Below, in pieces: positions 4,867 to 11,903 of a stretch of DNA of 12,008 nucleotides. The stretch is from positions 1 to 12,008 of the forward strand of contig URUC01000062.1 of NCBI GenBank assembly GCA_900550965.1. Direction: 5' to 3'. Position numbers and translations under genes: made by a program. Origin of the DNA: an uncultured Collinsella sp. (GTDB lineage: Bacteria > Actinomycetota > Coriobacteriia > Coriobacteriales > Coriobacteriaceae). Positions within the stretch are counted from its first letter, which is position 1. The number at the start of each line of letters is the position of its first letter. The notes beneath the pieces are model-generated. The model was not told the origin of the DNA, did no database searches, and saw only the letters and a program-made list of their open reading frames with translations.

Positions 4867-5773
4867 CGCCGGCCTCCTTGGCGCCATCGGCGTTTGAGCC
4901 CGCAGCCTCGCGCTTTGCCCTGCGCTCGGCATTAAGCTCGGCATCGCTCTCGCGCACCAGCTTGATAATCGCCGCGCATGCCTCCTCGCCTACCAAGTCG
5001 CGAGCACGCACCGTCAGGCGCGTCGCCTCCTGCTTGTCGCCGTCGCTTGCAGCATCGGTCGCGCACATAATCAGGCAGATGGCGATCTCGGCCGAAGGCG
5101 AGGTCGGCACGCCCTGCAGGGCGAGCTCACCCATCACATGGTCGTCACTCTCGTCCGCGGCATCCGGATAGGTGGTATGGATCTTGTTGAGCAGGCGCGT
5201 CGTATGCGCATCATTGGGCGCCAGGCGCAGCGCCAGACGCGCGCAGCCCACGGCAGCCGAAATGTTCTCGGTCTCGGGCTCCAAGAAGTACTGACCCAAA
5301 TTGGTGTAGGCGCGTGCGGCGCACTTACCGTCGCTCGCGCGCTCCAGCACCGAGAACGAGAGCGATGCCCACTCCTGCTTGTCCTCGAGCACGCGGAACA
5401 GCTCGGCCAAGTCCAAGCGATAGTTGCAGTTCATGGGATCCCAACGCACGGCCTGCATCAGGGCATTCCGAGCACTCACATAATCCTGCTGGCGAATGTA
5501 GGCAAACGCCATGTCGGAGTACAGGCGGTCAAAGGGAACCTCGACCTGCACCAGCTCGCGCGGATCCTTCTCCACGCGGCGATAGGCCAGGCGCTCAAAC
5601 TTGCTGTCGAAGCTAAAGTACTGGCGCTTCTCCTCCGTCTTGCACTCAGCGTCGATATACTCCTCGGCGAGCTCCACCAGACGCTCAAGCAGCGGCGTCG
5701 CCGTAGCCAGGTCGCCCTGCGCCAGATAGTTCTCGGCATACGTGATGTCTTCCAAGCTGATAGGCAGGTCCAT
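4856..5773 (-). CDS. TPR-like repeat protein of unknown function, upstream of smpB
   Basis: This is a 305-residue predicted cytoplasmic, alpha-helical protein with TPR-like helical hairpins. Suggestive segments are AENYLAQGDLATATPLLERL near residues 13-32, AFAYIRQQDYVSARNALMQA near 89-108, YTNLGQYFL followed by ARLALRLAPNDAHTTRLLNK in the middle, and an Ala/Glu-rich charged tail ending in GDAQ. No signal peptide, membrane segment or catalytic motif is visible. TPR proteins serve as protein-binding scaffolds; no partner can be named. ATG at 5773 has GAGGAG five bases upstream. The last 11 bases overlap smpB in another frame, so the two are almost certainly co-transcribed. The region before it is short and holds the tRNA-Glu terminator, so expression may depend partly on readthrough; no clear promoter was found. 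The gene is certain as a coding unit, the function is not. Confidence 0.85.
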   Translation of the reverse strand: MDLPISLEDITYAENYLAQGDLATATPLLERLVELAEEYIDAECKTEEKRQYFSFDSKFERLAYRRVEKDPRELVQVEVPFDRLYSDMAFAYIRQQDYVSARNALMQAVRWDPMNCNYRLDLAELFRVLEDKQEWASLSFSVLERASDGKCAARAYTNLGQYFLEPETENISAAVGCARLALRLAPNDAHTTRLLNKIHTTYPDAADESDDHVMGELALQGVPTSPSAEIAICLIMCATDAASDGDKQEATRLTVRARDLVGEEACAAIIKLVRESDAELNAERRAKREAAGSNADGAKEAGDAQ

Positions 5774-5832
5774 GACAACTCCTCGGTCCGGGCGGCAGAC
5801 TCAACGCGCGCCTTAAATATCGGTCAATACAC

Positions 5833-5860
5833 AAAACCCGGGTCTCTTACGAGGCCCGGG
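5833..5860 (-). terminator. Intrinsic terminator of tRNA-Glu
   Basis: On the minus strand CCCGGG, one mismatch, CTC, loop GTAA, GAG, one mismatch and CCCGGG are followed by TTTTG. It begins 11 bases after the tRNA 3' end. This is a textbook rho-independent terminator that also separates the tRNA from the TPR-smpB operon. Confidence 0.85.
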
Positions 5861-5870
5861 CGTTCAATTT

Positions 5871-5947
5871 TGGTAGCCCGTACCAGATTCGAACTGGTGA
5901 TCTCCGCCTTGAGAGGGCGGCGTCCTAAACCGCTAGACGAACGGGCC
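5871..5947 (-). tRNA. tRNA-Glu (anticodon CTC)
   Basis: This is a 77-base cloverleaf on the minus strand. The acceptor GGCCCGT pairs with ACGGGCT (first pair G-U). The anticodon stem CCGCC/GGCGG closes the loop CTCTCAA, giving anticodon CTC for the Glu codon GAG. The T-arm is ACCAG-TTCGAAT-CTGGT. The discriminator is A and the 3' CCA is encoded. The D-loop GCGGTTTAGGAC has one more T than is common in tRNA-Glu. The gene is single, with its own promoter and terminator, and lies just downstream of the CCA-adding enzyme gene. Confidence 0.96.
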
Positions 5948-5981
5948 ACATGACATCTGCACTGCCGTGCTGCGAGGAAAT

Positions 5982-6010
5982 ATATTACGGGACAAAAAAC
6001 ATCAGCGCAA
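5982..6010 (-). promoter_or_regulatory. Promoter of tRNA-Glu
   Basis: On the minus strand TTGCGC (6010-6005), a 17-base spacer and TAATAT (5987-5982) form a strong sigma-70-type promoter. Transcription would start about 28 bases before the mature tRNA 5' end. This makes the tRNA independent of the upstream cca gene. Confidence 0.75.
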
Positions 6011-6074
6011 GAAGAAATTCCAAATTGCCGAAAAATTGTCGACAGGTTATGGAACGCGCAGGTCAACTAATTAG

Positions 6075-7469
6075 CTAATTCAAGTTGAGATGAACCAAAA
6101 GGGTTTCGCGATCGTTGGGGATGTTGTCCTCGATAACGGCTTCGAGGGCGGCGTTGAGTAGCTGGCCTAGCTCGGGCCCCGGCTTCACACCGGCACGAAT
6201 CAAGTCGCCGCCGTTGATAGCAAGCATCTTGAGCGAATAGGGCTCCCCCGCCTCCAACAAATCATGGGCGAGTGAGCGCATCTCTTCGATCGTCTCGACG
6301 TAATAGAAGCACGACGGCGCCTTGCCCAGCGTGTCGGCACGCTTAAGGTCCATAAGCTCGTCCATCAGGCGCGGCGTATCGACGCCCTCGCCCGAAAGCA
6401 AGCGCATCATATTGAGCAAGCAGGAGCGCTCGGGGCGCAGCGGCTTGTCGTGGTACTTAATGAGCAGGCACACGTCGCGGACCAAGTCGTGCGAAAGCGC
6501 CAAGCGATCCATGATGGCGCGCGCCTTCTTGGCCCCGAGCTCGGGGTGACCGTAAAAGTGGCCGCTGCCCGCATGGTCGACCGTAAAGCAATCGGGCTTG
6601 GAAACGTCGTGCAAAAACGCCGCCCACATTAGGCTCATTGAGGGTGTAAAGCCGTCGCACAGCGCCAACTCCCCCGCCACCGTCAGCACACGGGCGATAT
6701 GCTCGTAAACGTTAAACGCATGATAGACGCTGCGCTGATCAAACCCGCGACCCGCTGCCAACTCGGGCACGGCGGCGCAGATGAGCTCGGGGTAGCGCAG
6801 CATGGCGTCTCCCCCGTGGCCGGTCGAAAGGATACCCTCGAGCTCAATGCCCACGCGCTCGCGCGCCACAGCATCGAGCAGCGGCGCGCACTCGGCAAGC
6901 GCCTGTTTAGTCTTAGGCTCGATCATAAAATCCAGACGGCAGGCAAAACGCACCGCGCGCAGCATGCGAAGCGCGTCCTCGTTAAAACGACGCTTGGGAT
7001 CTCCAACGGCGCGGATGAGCTTGCGGTCTAGGTCGCCCTGACCATCGTAGCGGTCGACAAGACCACGCTCGGGATGCCAGGCCATAGCGTTAACGGTAAA
7101 GTCACGACGCGCCAGATCGTCCTCAAGCGACGCCGCACGCTCCACACTCTGGGGATGGCGGCCGTCGGTGTAAAAGCCGTCTAGGCGGTAGGTGGTGACC
7201 TCAATGCGCTCATCATCGCAAATAGCCGTGATGCCGCCAAATTTTATGCCCGACTCGACCACGGCAATATCAGCCGCTTCGAGCGCCTCTTTGGACTCCT
7301 GCCACAGGCCGCTGCAGCACATGTCAACATCGTGGCTGGGGCGTCCCATCAGGGCATCACGTACCCAACCGCCCACGTACCAAGCCTCAAGACCTGCTGC
7401 CCCAAGCGCACGCAGGACACGGATAGAGGCATCGGTCGGCTGCGTACCGTTGAGCGAAACATTGCACAT
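6075..7469 (-). CDS. cca: CCA tRNA nucleotidyltransferase (class II)
   Basis: This enzyme adds or repairs the CCA 3' end of tRNAs without a template, using CTP and ATP. The 464-residue length fits a bacterial enzyme with an added HD domain. Visible motifs are YVGGWVRD at 31-38 with metal-binding Asp47 and Asp49 (HDVDM) in the nucleotidyltransferase head, EDDLARRDFTVNAMA at 116-130, and EDALR at 164-168. The last is the ExxR-type nucleotide-selecting motif of true CCA enzymes. ERVGIELEG follows at 204-212, and then an HD phosphohydrolase-like domain with His250, His257 and AAFLHDVSKP (His287/Asp288). The start at 7469 has AGGAGG eight bases upstream. Because the adjacent tRNA-Glu already encodes CCA, the enzyme may act chiefly in repair for such tRNAs. 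A poly(A) polymerase relative is the main alternative, but the EDALR motif argues for CCA activity. An AATTAGCTAATT palindrome overlaps the stop codon; no U-run terminator follows. Confidence 0.95.
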   Translation of the reverse strand: MCNVSLNGTQPTDASIRVLRALGAAGLEAWYVGGWVRDALMGRPSHDVDMCCSGLWQESKEALEAADIAVVESGIKFGGITAICDDERIEVTTYRLDGFYTDGRHPQSVERAASLEDDLARRDFTVNAMAWHPERGLVDRYDGQGDLDRKLIRAVGDPKRRFNEDALRMLRAVRFACRLDFMIEPKTKQALAECAPLLDAVARERVGIELEGILSTGHGGDAMLRYPELICAAVPELAAGRGFDQRSVYHAFNVYEHIARVLTVAGELALCDGFTPSMSLMWAAFLHDVSKPDCFTVDHAGSGHFYGHPELGAKKARAIMDRLALSHDLVRDVCLLIKYHDKPLRPERSCLLNMMRLLSGEGVDTPRLMDELMDLKRADTLGKAPSCFYYVETIEEMRSLAHDLLEAGEPYSLKMLAINGGDLIRAGVKPGPELGQLLNAALEAVIEDNIPNDRETLLVHLNLN

Positions 7470-7565
7470 GCCTATGGCCTCCTGCGACTATCAAATTGGC
7501 TATCGATTGCGTCTGCAAGAAGTCTAGCAAGAAACAGCCTCCACTGCACACGCAAGTCCGATAAA

Positions 7566-7600
7566 CAAAAACGCATCCGTCCTGGTCTAAGACGGATGCG
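7566..7600 (-). terminator. Intrinsic terminator after the first PfkB kinase gene
   Basis: CGCATCCGTC (7572-7581) and GACGGATGCG (7591-7600) are perfect complements around a nine-base loop. On the minus strand the stem is followed by TTTTTG. It lies 34 bases past the stop of the kinase gene at 7634 and separates it from cca. Confidence 0.9.
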
Positions 7601-7633
7601 AAATAATTGAACTATTCAGGCAAGGTGCCGGAA

Positions 7634-8566
7634 CTAGCAAACCTGACGGATTGCAATACCCTTCTGATACTCATCGACCTTGGCAAAATCGCCCAGACCC
7701 GGGCACTCGACCACGTTGGCGCCGGTGGCCATCGAGAGGCGCAGGGCATCCTCGACGCGCTCGGGGGCGTCGTGCCACACGGACAGGAAGGCGGCCAGCG
7801 AGGAGTCGCCCGCGCAGACGGTCGACAGCAGCTTGACGTCGAAAGTGCGGTTGGCAAACCAGATGTGCTCGCCGTTGGAGAAGTACGCGCCGTCGCCGCC
7901 GAGCGTCAGCAGTACATTCTTAGCGCCCTTGGCGTGCAGCTCGGCCATGGCGCCCTTGACGGACTCGTCGTCGCCACCGCTCACCTTAATGCCAAAGATG
8001 TCGAGCAGCTCGTCGTCGTTAGGCTTAATGAGGAGCGGCTCCATAGCAATGAGGTCGGCCAACTGATGGCTCGAAATATCGAGCACGAACTCGGCGCCCT
8101 TTGCCTTAACGCGGCGAAGCACCTCGGCCAGGAAGCCCTCAGAGGTGTTGGGGGGCAGCGAGCCGCTAATGACCAGGCAGGTCATGTCCTCGAGCGAATC
8201 GATCAGCTCAAACATCTCCTGCTCGTTGGCCTCGTTGATGGCGGCACCGGCGTTGACCATGTTGTACTCGGTGTCGGGACCGGCATTGAGGAACACGTTG
8301 ACACGCGTGATGCCGTCAGTCCACACGGGCTTGACGGGCACGCCCAGGGCCTCGGCGCCCTTAACGATATACTCACCCGAGAAGCCGGCGAAGAAGCCCA
8401 GGATCGTGGTGTCGACGCCGTAGTGGTCGAGCGTAAACGAAACGTTGAGACCCTTGCCGTTGGGGGTGTAGACAGCGTTACGGGTGCGGGTAACGGTGTT
8501 GGCGGACAAGCCATCGCAGGAGATGTTGTAGTCAATAGCGGGATTTGCAGTAAGCGTGTAAATCAT
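7634..8566 (-). CDS. PfkB-family sugar-phosphate kinase, 1-phosphofructokinase/tagatose-6-P kinase type (copy 1)
   Basis: This is a 310-residue cytoplasmic ribokinase-fold enzyme that probably phosphorylates a sugar phosphate such as fructose 1-phosphate or tagatose 6-phosphate with ATP. It opens with MIYTLTANPAIDYN, the family's usual beginning with substrate-binding Asp12. It has PNGKGLNVS at 35-43, FFAGFSGEYI near 58-67, SGSLPPN, LLIKPNDDEL and the C-terminal loop VCAGDSSLAAFL with catalytic Asp254. The usual GAGD of that loop reads CAGD (Cys251). ATG at 8566 has AAAGGAA upstream; the in-frame GTG at 8581 lies before this ribosome binding site. A TATACT element (minus strand, 8606-8601) could be its -10, but the -35 is unclear. 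A terminator between the two copies suggests separate transcription. It is clearly paralogous to the next kinase. Substrate is uncertain. Confidence 0.9.
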   Translation of the reverse strand: MIYTLTANPAIDYNISCDGLSANTVTRTRNAVYTPNGKGLNVSFTLDHYGVDTTILGFFAGFSGEYIVKGAEALGVPVKPVWTDGITRVNVFLNAGPDTEYNMVNAGAAINEANEQEMFELIDSLEDMTCLVISGSLPPNTSEGFLAEVLRRVKAKGAEFVLDISSHQLADLIAMEPLLIKPNDDELLDIFGIKVSGGDDESVKGAMAELHAKGAKNVLLTLGGDGAYFSNGEHIWFANRTFDVKLLSTVCAGDSSLAAFLSVWHDAPERVEDALRLSMATGANVVECPGLGDFAKVDEYQKGIAIRQVC

Positions 8567-8688
8567 GAATGTTCCTTTCACGAAGCAACGTGTTAATGAA
8601 AGTATATTCCACGCCTCGGCAAAAGGCTACAACAACTCGGTGAACGGTGTGGAACGCGTGAAGCGCGGCTCCGAGGTTCGAGTGGGAC

Positions 8689-8722
8689 AAAAAACGGCGC
8701 CCCGGCCGAAACCGGAGCGCCG
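8689..8722 (-). terminator. Intrinsic terminator after the second PfkB kinase gene
   Basis: On the minus strand CGGCGCTCCGG pairs with CCGGGGCGCCG-type sequence around a short TTTCGG loop, followed by six Ts (8694-8689). It lies 28 bases past the stop of the kinase gene at 8750. This is a strong rho-independent terminator. Confidence 0.9.
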
Positions 8723-8749
8723 CATGCGCACGAATATGTCGCGTTTCGC

Positions 8750-9682
8750 TTACTTGCGATCGAGCTTGCGGACAGCAACGCGCTTGCTGTACTCGTCGAC
8801 GTGACCAAAGTCGCCGATGCCGACGGACTCAGCAACGTTGGCGCCGGTGGCCATAGCGAGCTTCATGGCCTCCTCGACGTTGTCGCGATCCCTGTACCAC
8901 TTGTGCAGGAACGCAGCGAGGGTGCAGTCGCCGGCGCAGACGGAAGAGACAAGCTTGATGTTGAACTCACGCTTGGCATACCAGATGTCCTCGCCGTTGG
9001 AGAAGTAAGCGTCACCGCGGCTACCACGGGTGAGCAGCACGTTCTGGACGCCGGCCTCGTGAGCCAGCTTCATGGCAACGCGGACCTCGTCGTCGGTGTC
9101 GACCGGCACGCCGAAGATAGCCTTCATCTCGTGATGGTTCGGCTTAATGAGCAGCGGCTTCTTGTGAGCGAGCTCCTTGAGCTTGTCGGAGGACAGGTCC
9201 AGGACGACGTCGGCGCCACGGGCCTGAGCGTGCTCCATGACCTGAGCCAGGAAGTCGGGCGTAGCTTTGGGAGGCACGGAGCCGGAGACGATCAGGCACT
9301 CAAGGTCGCCCGCGGTGTCCAGGATGTTGTAGAGCTCCTCCTGGTGCTGCGGCGTGATCGGAGCACCGGGGTTCAGGATGCCGTACTCGTGCTGGCCATC
9401 GTTGACGTAGGTGTTGATGCGCGTGATACCGTCGGTCCAGACCGGGCGGCAGAGGCAACCCAGGTTCATGACCTCCTCGACGATGAACTTGCCCGTGAAG
9501 CCGGCGAAGAAACCGAGCGCGACGGTGTCGACGCCCATCTTCTTAAAGGCGAAGGACACGTCGAGGCCCTTGCCGTTAGCCGTGTAGCTGGCCGAGCCGG
9601 TGCGGACGTTCTCGTCGGGCTCGAGCGGAGAGCTCGAAACCGTCATGTCGACAGCCGGGTTAGCGGTTAGCGTGTAGAACAT
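8750..9682 (-). CDS. PfkB-family sugar-phosphate kinase, 1-phosphofructokinase/tagatose-6-P kinase type (copy 2)
   Basis: This is a 310-residue ribokinase-fold kinase, paralogous to the gene at 7634-8566. Shared landmarks are MFYTLTANPAVDM at the start, ANGKGLDVSFAF, LGFFAGFTGKFI, CRPVWTDGITRINTYV, SGSVPPK, LLIKPNHHEM and the C-terminal VCAGDCTLAAFL with catalytic Asp252. As in copy 1, the first Gly of GAGD is Cys (Cys249); a further Cys follows the Asp. The copies differ at many positions, including the segment before the nucleotide-binding loop (TRGSRGDAYFSNGE here, TLGGDGAYFSNGE in copy 1), so the duplication is not recent. ATG at 9682 has an AGGGGG-type site inside a small TACAG/CTGTA inverted repeat. 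It lies 74 bases after ptsI on the same strand, with a hairpin but no U-run between, so co-transcription with ptsI is likely. Its own terminator follows. Substrate assignment is inferred. Confidence 0.9.
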   Translation of the reverse strand: MFYTLTANPAVDMTVSSSPLEPDENVRTGSASYTANGKGLDVSFAFKKMGVDTVALGFFAGFTGKFIVEEVMNLGCLCRPVWTDGITRINTYVNDGQHEYGILNPGAPITPQHQEELYNILDTAGDLECLIVSGSVPPKATPDFLAQVMEHAQARGADVVLDLSSDKLKELAHKKPLLIKPNHHEMKAIFGVPVDTDDEVRVAMKLAHEAGVQNVLLTRGSRGDAYFSNGEDIWYAKREFNIKLVSSVCAGDCTLAAFLHKWYRDRDNVEEAMKLAMATGANVAESVGIGDFGHVDEYSKRVAVRKLDRK

Positions 9683-9709
9683 TTACAGTACCCCCTGTAT
9701 ATGTGAGGG

Positions 9710-9739
9710 CCGCGTGGCCGGCCCATTCCAACCACGCGG
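9710..9739 (-). other. Stem-loop between ptsI and the kinase gene
   Basis: CCGCGTGG (9710-9717) and CCACGCGG (9732-9739) are perfect complements with a 14-base loop. On the minus strand CCCTCAC follows, not a U-run, so this is not a standard terminator. It may mark an RNA-processing or 3'-protection site that sets different mRNA levels for ptsI and the kinase. Confidence 0.6.
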
Positions 9740-9756
9740 TTACCTCTGATACCAAA

Positions 9757-11460
9757 TTAGCGAGCTGCGGACTCGAGCAGTGCCTTGACCTCGGCAGCGG
9801 TGTTGCAGGCGAGCGCCTTCTCGGCGAGCTCGTCGCACTCGGCCTTGGTCCACTGGCTGATGGTCTTGCGGGCGCGCAGGATGGACGGAGCGCTCATCGA
9901 GAACTCCTCCAGGCCCCAGCTGATCAGCAGCGGCTCGAGCAACGGATCGGCAGCGGCCTCGCCGCACATACCGACCATGATGCCGGCCTTCACGCCGCTC
10001 TCGATGATGTTCTTGAGCGAGCGGAGCACGGCGGGATAGTAAACCTGGTACAGGTTGGAGATGGTGTCGTTGCCACGGTCGGCGCACATGGTGTAGCCGA
10101 TCAGGTCGTTGGTGCCGATGGAGAAGAAGTCGGCGACCTCGGCCAGGCGGTCAGCGAGCAGCGAGGCTGCAGGCGTCTCGACCATGATGCCGACCTCGAT
10201 GTTCTCGTTGAACTTGCGACCCTCTTCGGTCAGCTCGGTCTTGCACTGCTCGACGAGCTCCTTGACAGCCAAGACTTCCTCGACGCAGGTGACGAGCGGG
10301 ATCATAATCTTGACGTCACCGAAGGCGCTGGCGCGCAGCAGGGCGCGGAGCTGGACCTTGTACTGGTCGGGGTTGGCCAGGCAGTAACGCACGGCGCGGA
10401 AGCCCATGAAGGGGTTCTCTTCCTTGACCATGTGCAGGTACGGAATCTCCTTGTCGCCACCCACATCGAGCGTGCGGATGATGACCGGAGCGCCCTTGAG
10501 CGCGCTGGCGACCTTACGGTAGGCGTTGAACTGCTCCTCCTCGGAAGGAAGCTCAGCAGAGTCCATGAACAGGAACTCGGAACGGAACAGGCCGATAGCC
10601 TCGGCATCGTGATCGAGCGCGTTGGGCACGTCATCGGGGTTGCCGATGTTGCAGGCAATGATCTTCTTGATGCCGTCGGCAGTCACGGACGGCTTGCCGC
10701 GGAAGGCCTCGAGAGCCGCCTTCTCGGCAGCGAAAGCCTCGGCCTTTGCAGTGTAAGCGGCGAGCGTCTCCTCATCGGGATCGGCCTCGACGATACCCTT
10801 GCCACCGTCGACGACAACGGTCATGCCGTTGCGCAGTGCGGTGCAGCTGTTGGAAACCGAAAGGACAGCCGGGATCTCGAGGGCGCGCGCAATGATTGCG
10901 GAGTGCGACGTGCGGCCACCGGTCTCGGTGACGATACCGGCAACGTGGGCCTTATCGATCGTGGCGGTCATAGACGGCGTGAGGTCGTGCACGACAACGA
11001 CGGTGTTCTCGGGCAGGACGGAGAGGTCGACGACCTCCTTGCCCAGTAGCTCGGCCAGAATACCGGTGCGGATGTCGGCGATGTCGGCCGCGCGCAGACG
11101 GAACATCTCGTCGTCCATGGACAGGAACATGTTCTCGAACATGGTCGAGGTGTCCATGAGCGCCTGCTCGGCGCAGGTGCCGCCGTCAATAGCGGCGTTG
11201 ATGGCGTCGGTCATGCCCGGATCCTGAGCCAGGACAATGTGTCCGCTCATGATCTCGGCCTCGGCCTCGCCCACCGTCTCCTTCATATGGTCGGCCTGAG
11301 CCTGAGTCTTCTCGCAGAAGACCGAAAGAGCGGTCTGATAGCGTTCCTTCTCTGCTGCCGAATCAGCAACCTCGTGCGGCTCAAACGTCAAGTCGGGATC
11401 GACGGCGACCATAACGGTGCCGATACCGATGCCCTCGGAAGCGTTGACTCCCTGATACAT
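9757..11460 (-). CDS. ptsI: Phosphoenolpyruvate-protein phosphotransferase (PTS Enzyme I)
   Basis: Enzyme I takes phosphate from PEP onto a histidine and passes it to HPr, the first step of PTS sugar uptake, in the cytoplasm. The 567-residue length is usual. The phosphorylated His is His186 in TGGRTSHSAIIARALEIPAV. The C-terminal PEP-binding barrel shows ATG-type landmarks: EFLFMD, FRAVRYCLANPDQYKVQLRA (near the middle), GIMVETPAA, FSIGTNDLIGYTMCADRGN and VGMCGEAAADP, whose Cys is the catalytic acid; the family more often reads CGExAGD. The start at 11460 (MYQGVNASEGIGIG) matches the family beginning, with AGAGGA upstream; an ATG two codons earlier (11466) is also possible. It follows ptsH with a hairpin in the gap, and a kinase gene follows 74 bases later. 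Confidence 0.97.
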   Translation of the reverse strand: MYQGVNASEGIGIGTVMVAVDPDLTFEPHEVADSAAEKERYQTALSVFCEKTQAQADHMKETVGEAEAEIMSGHIVLAQDPGMTDAINAAIDGGTCAEQALMDTSTMFENMFLSMDDEMFRLRAADIADIRTGILAELLGKEVVDLSVLPENTVVVVHDLTPSMTATIDKAHVAGIVTETGGRTSHSAIIARALEIPAVLSVSNSCTALRNGMTVVVDGGKGIVEADPDEETLAAYTAKAEAFAAEKAALEAFRGKPSVTADGIKKIIACNIGNPDDVPNALDHDAEAIGLFRSEFLFMDSAELPSEEEQFNAYRKVASALKGAPVIIRTLDVGGDKEIPYLHMVKEENPFMGFRAVRYCLANPDQYKVQLRALLRASAFGDVKIMIPLVTCVEEVLAVKELVEQCKTELTEEGRKFNENIEVGIMVETPAASLLADRLAEVADFFSIGTNDLIGYTMCADRGNDTISNLYQVYYPAVLRSLKNIIESGVKAGIMVGMCGEAAADPLLEPLLISWGLEEFSMSAPSILRARKTISQWTKAECDELAEKALACNTAAEVKALLESAAR

Positions 11461-11510
11461 TCCCATTCCTCTCTCCGTGTCATGTGATAAAGCGTTTTGC
11501 CATATCCATG

Positions 11511-11548
11511 ACAAAAGAGCGCAGCTACCTTAAGACAGGTCACTGCGC
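11511..11548 (-). terminator. Hairpin with U-run between ptsH and ptsI (attenuator-like)
   Basis: On the minus strand GCGCAG, two unpaired bases, ACCT, loop GTCTTA, AGGT, two unpaired bases and CTGCGC are followed by TCTTTTGT. It lies 45 bases past the ptsH stop. It should end or thin out transcription after ptsH, so that HPr is made in excess of Enzyme I. The internal loop makes it weaker than the kinase terminators. Confidence 0.6.
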
Positions 11549-11593
11549 CCCCAAATATGAACTTAGTTGTTCAACATGCGACCCGTTTGAGTT

Positions 11594-11857
11594 CTACTCG
11601 CCAAGACCGCTCTTGATGAGCTCGATGGCAGCAGCCAGAGCCTCGGCCTCGTCGGCGCCGTCGCACTTGACCTCGACCTCGGTGCCGCAGGGGATACCAG
11701 CAGCCATGAGGGCCATCGGGGACTTGCCGTTGACCTCCTTCTCGGGGGTGACGACCGTCACGTCACAGGCGTACTTGCCCATGGTGGAGGCGAACAGACC
11801 AGCCGGACGCATGTGCAGACCCTGAGGATTAACGAGGGTAGCCTTCTCAGAAACCAT
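11594..11857 (-). CDS. ptsH: Phosphocarrier protein HPr
   Basis: HPr carries phosphate from Enzyme I to sugar-specific Enzyme II proteins. The 87-residue length is standard. His15, the phosphorylated residue, lies in NPQGLHMRPAG (most relatives read GLHARPA). Ser46 is in GKSPMALMAAGI, the position phosphorylated by HPr kinase in Gram-positive bacteria, so carbon-catabolite control through HPr-Ser-P is possible. The residue after it is Pro rather than the usual hydrophobic one. ATG at 11857 has AAGGAG six bases upstream. It is first in the ptsH-ptsI-kinase cluster. An AT-rich TTAATATAAAC (minus strand, about 11932-11922) may hold the -10 element. A dyad at 11884-11903 lies between it and the start. 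Confidence 0.97.
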   Translation of the reverse strand: MVSEKATLVNPQGLHMRPAGLFASTMGKYACDVTVVTPEKEVNGKSPMALMAAGIPCGTEVEVKCDGADEAEALAAAIELIKSGLGE

Positions 11858-11883
11858 AGTTGACTCCTTTTTTGTGTTTAACC

Positions 11884-11903
11884 CCTGTCATGCATGTGGC
11901 AGG
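11884..11903. promoter_or_regulatory. Imperfect palindrome in the ptsH leader
   Basis: CCTGTCATGCATGTGGCAGG is an imperfect inverted repeat centred on TGCATG, about 27 bases before the ptsH start. It lies just downstream of the presumed -10 (TATAAA/TAATAT near 11923-11931), where an operator or a leader hairpin could control PTS expression. On the minus strand two positions mismatch, so a DNA-binding site is at least as likely as an RNA hairpin. The regulator is unknown. Confidence 0.35.

Noticed and set aside
5824..6066. 80-residue minus-strand open frame
   Set aside because: It runs through tRNA-Glu and its terminator. The segment SSSGLGRRPLKAEITSSNLV is a typical false translation of a tRNA gene.
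6064..6087. AT-rich palindrome over the cca stop codon as a terminator
   Set aside because: CAACT...AATTAGCTAATT...AGTTG is symmetrical but weak and is not followed by a U-run, so it is probably not a functional terminator.
8801..9670. Long plus-strand open frame opposite the second kinase gene (similarly 7607-8596 opposite the first and 9703-11049 opposite ptsI)
   Set aside because: Mirror frames created by GC-rich codon use in genuine minus-strand genes. None has family motifs, and the starts lack sensible context.
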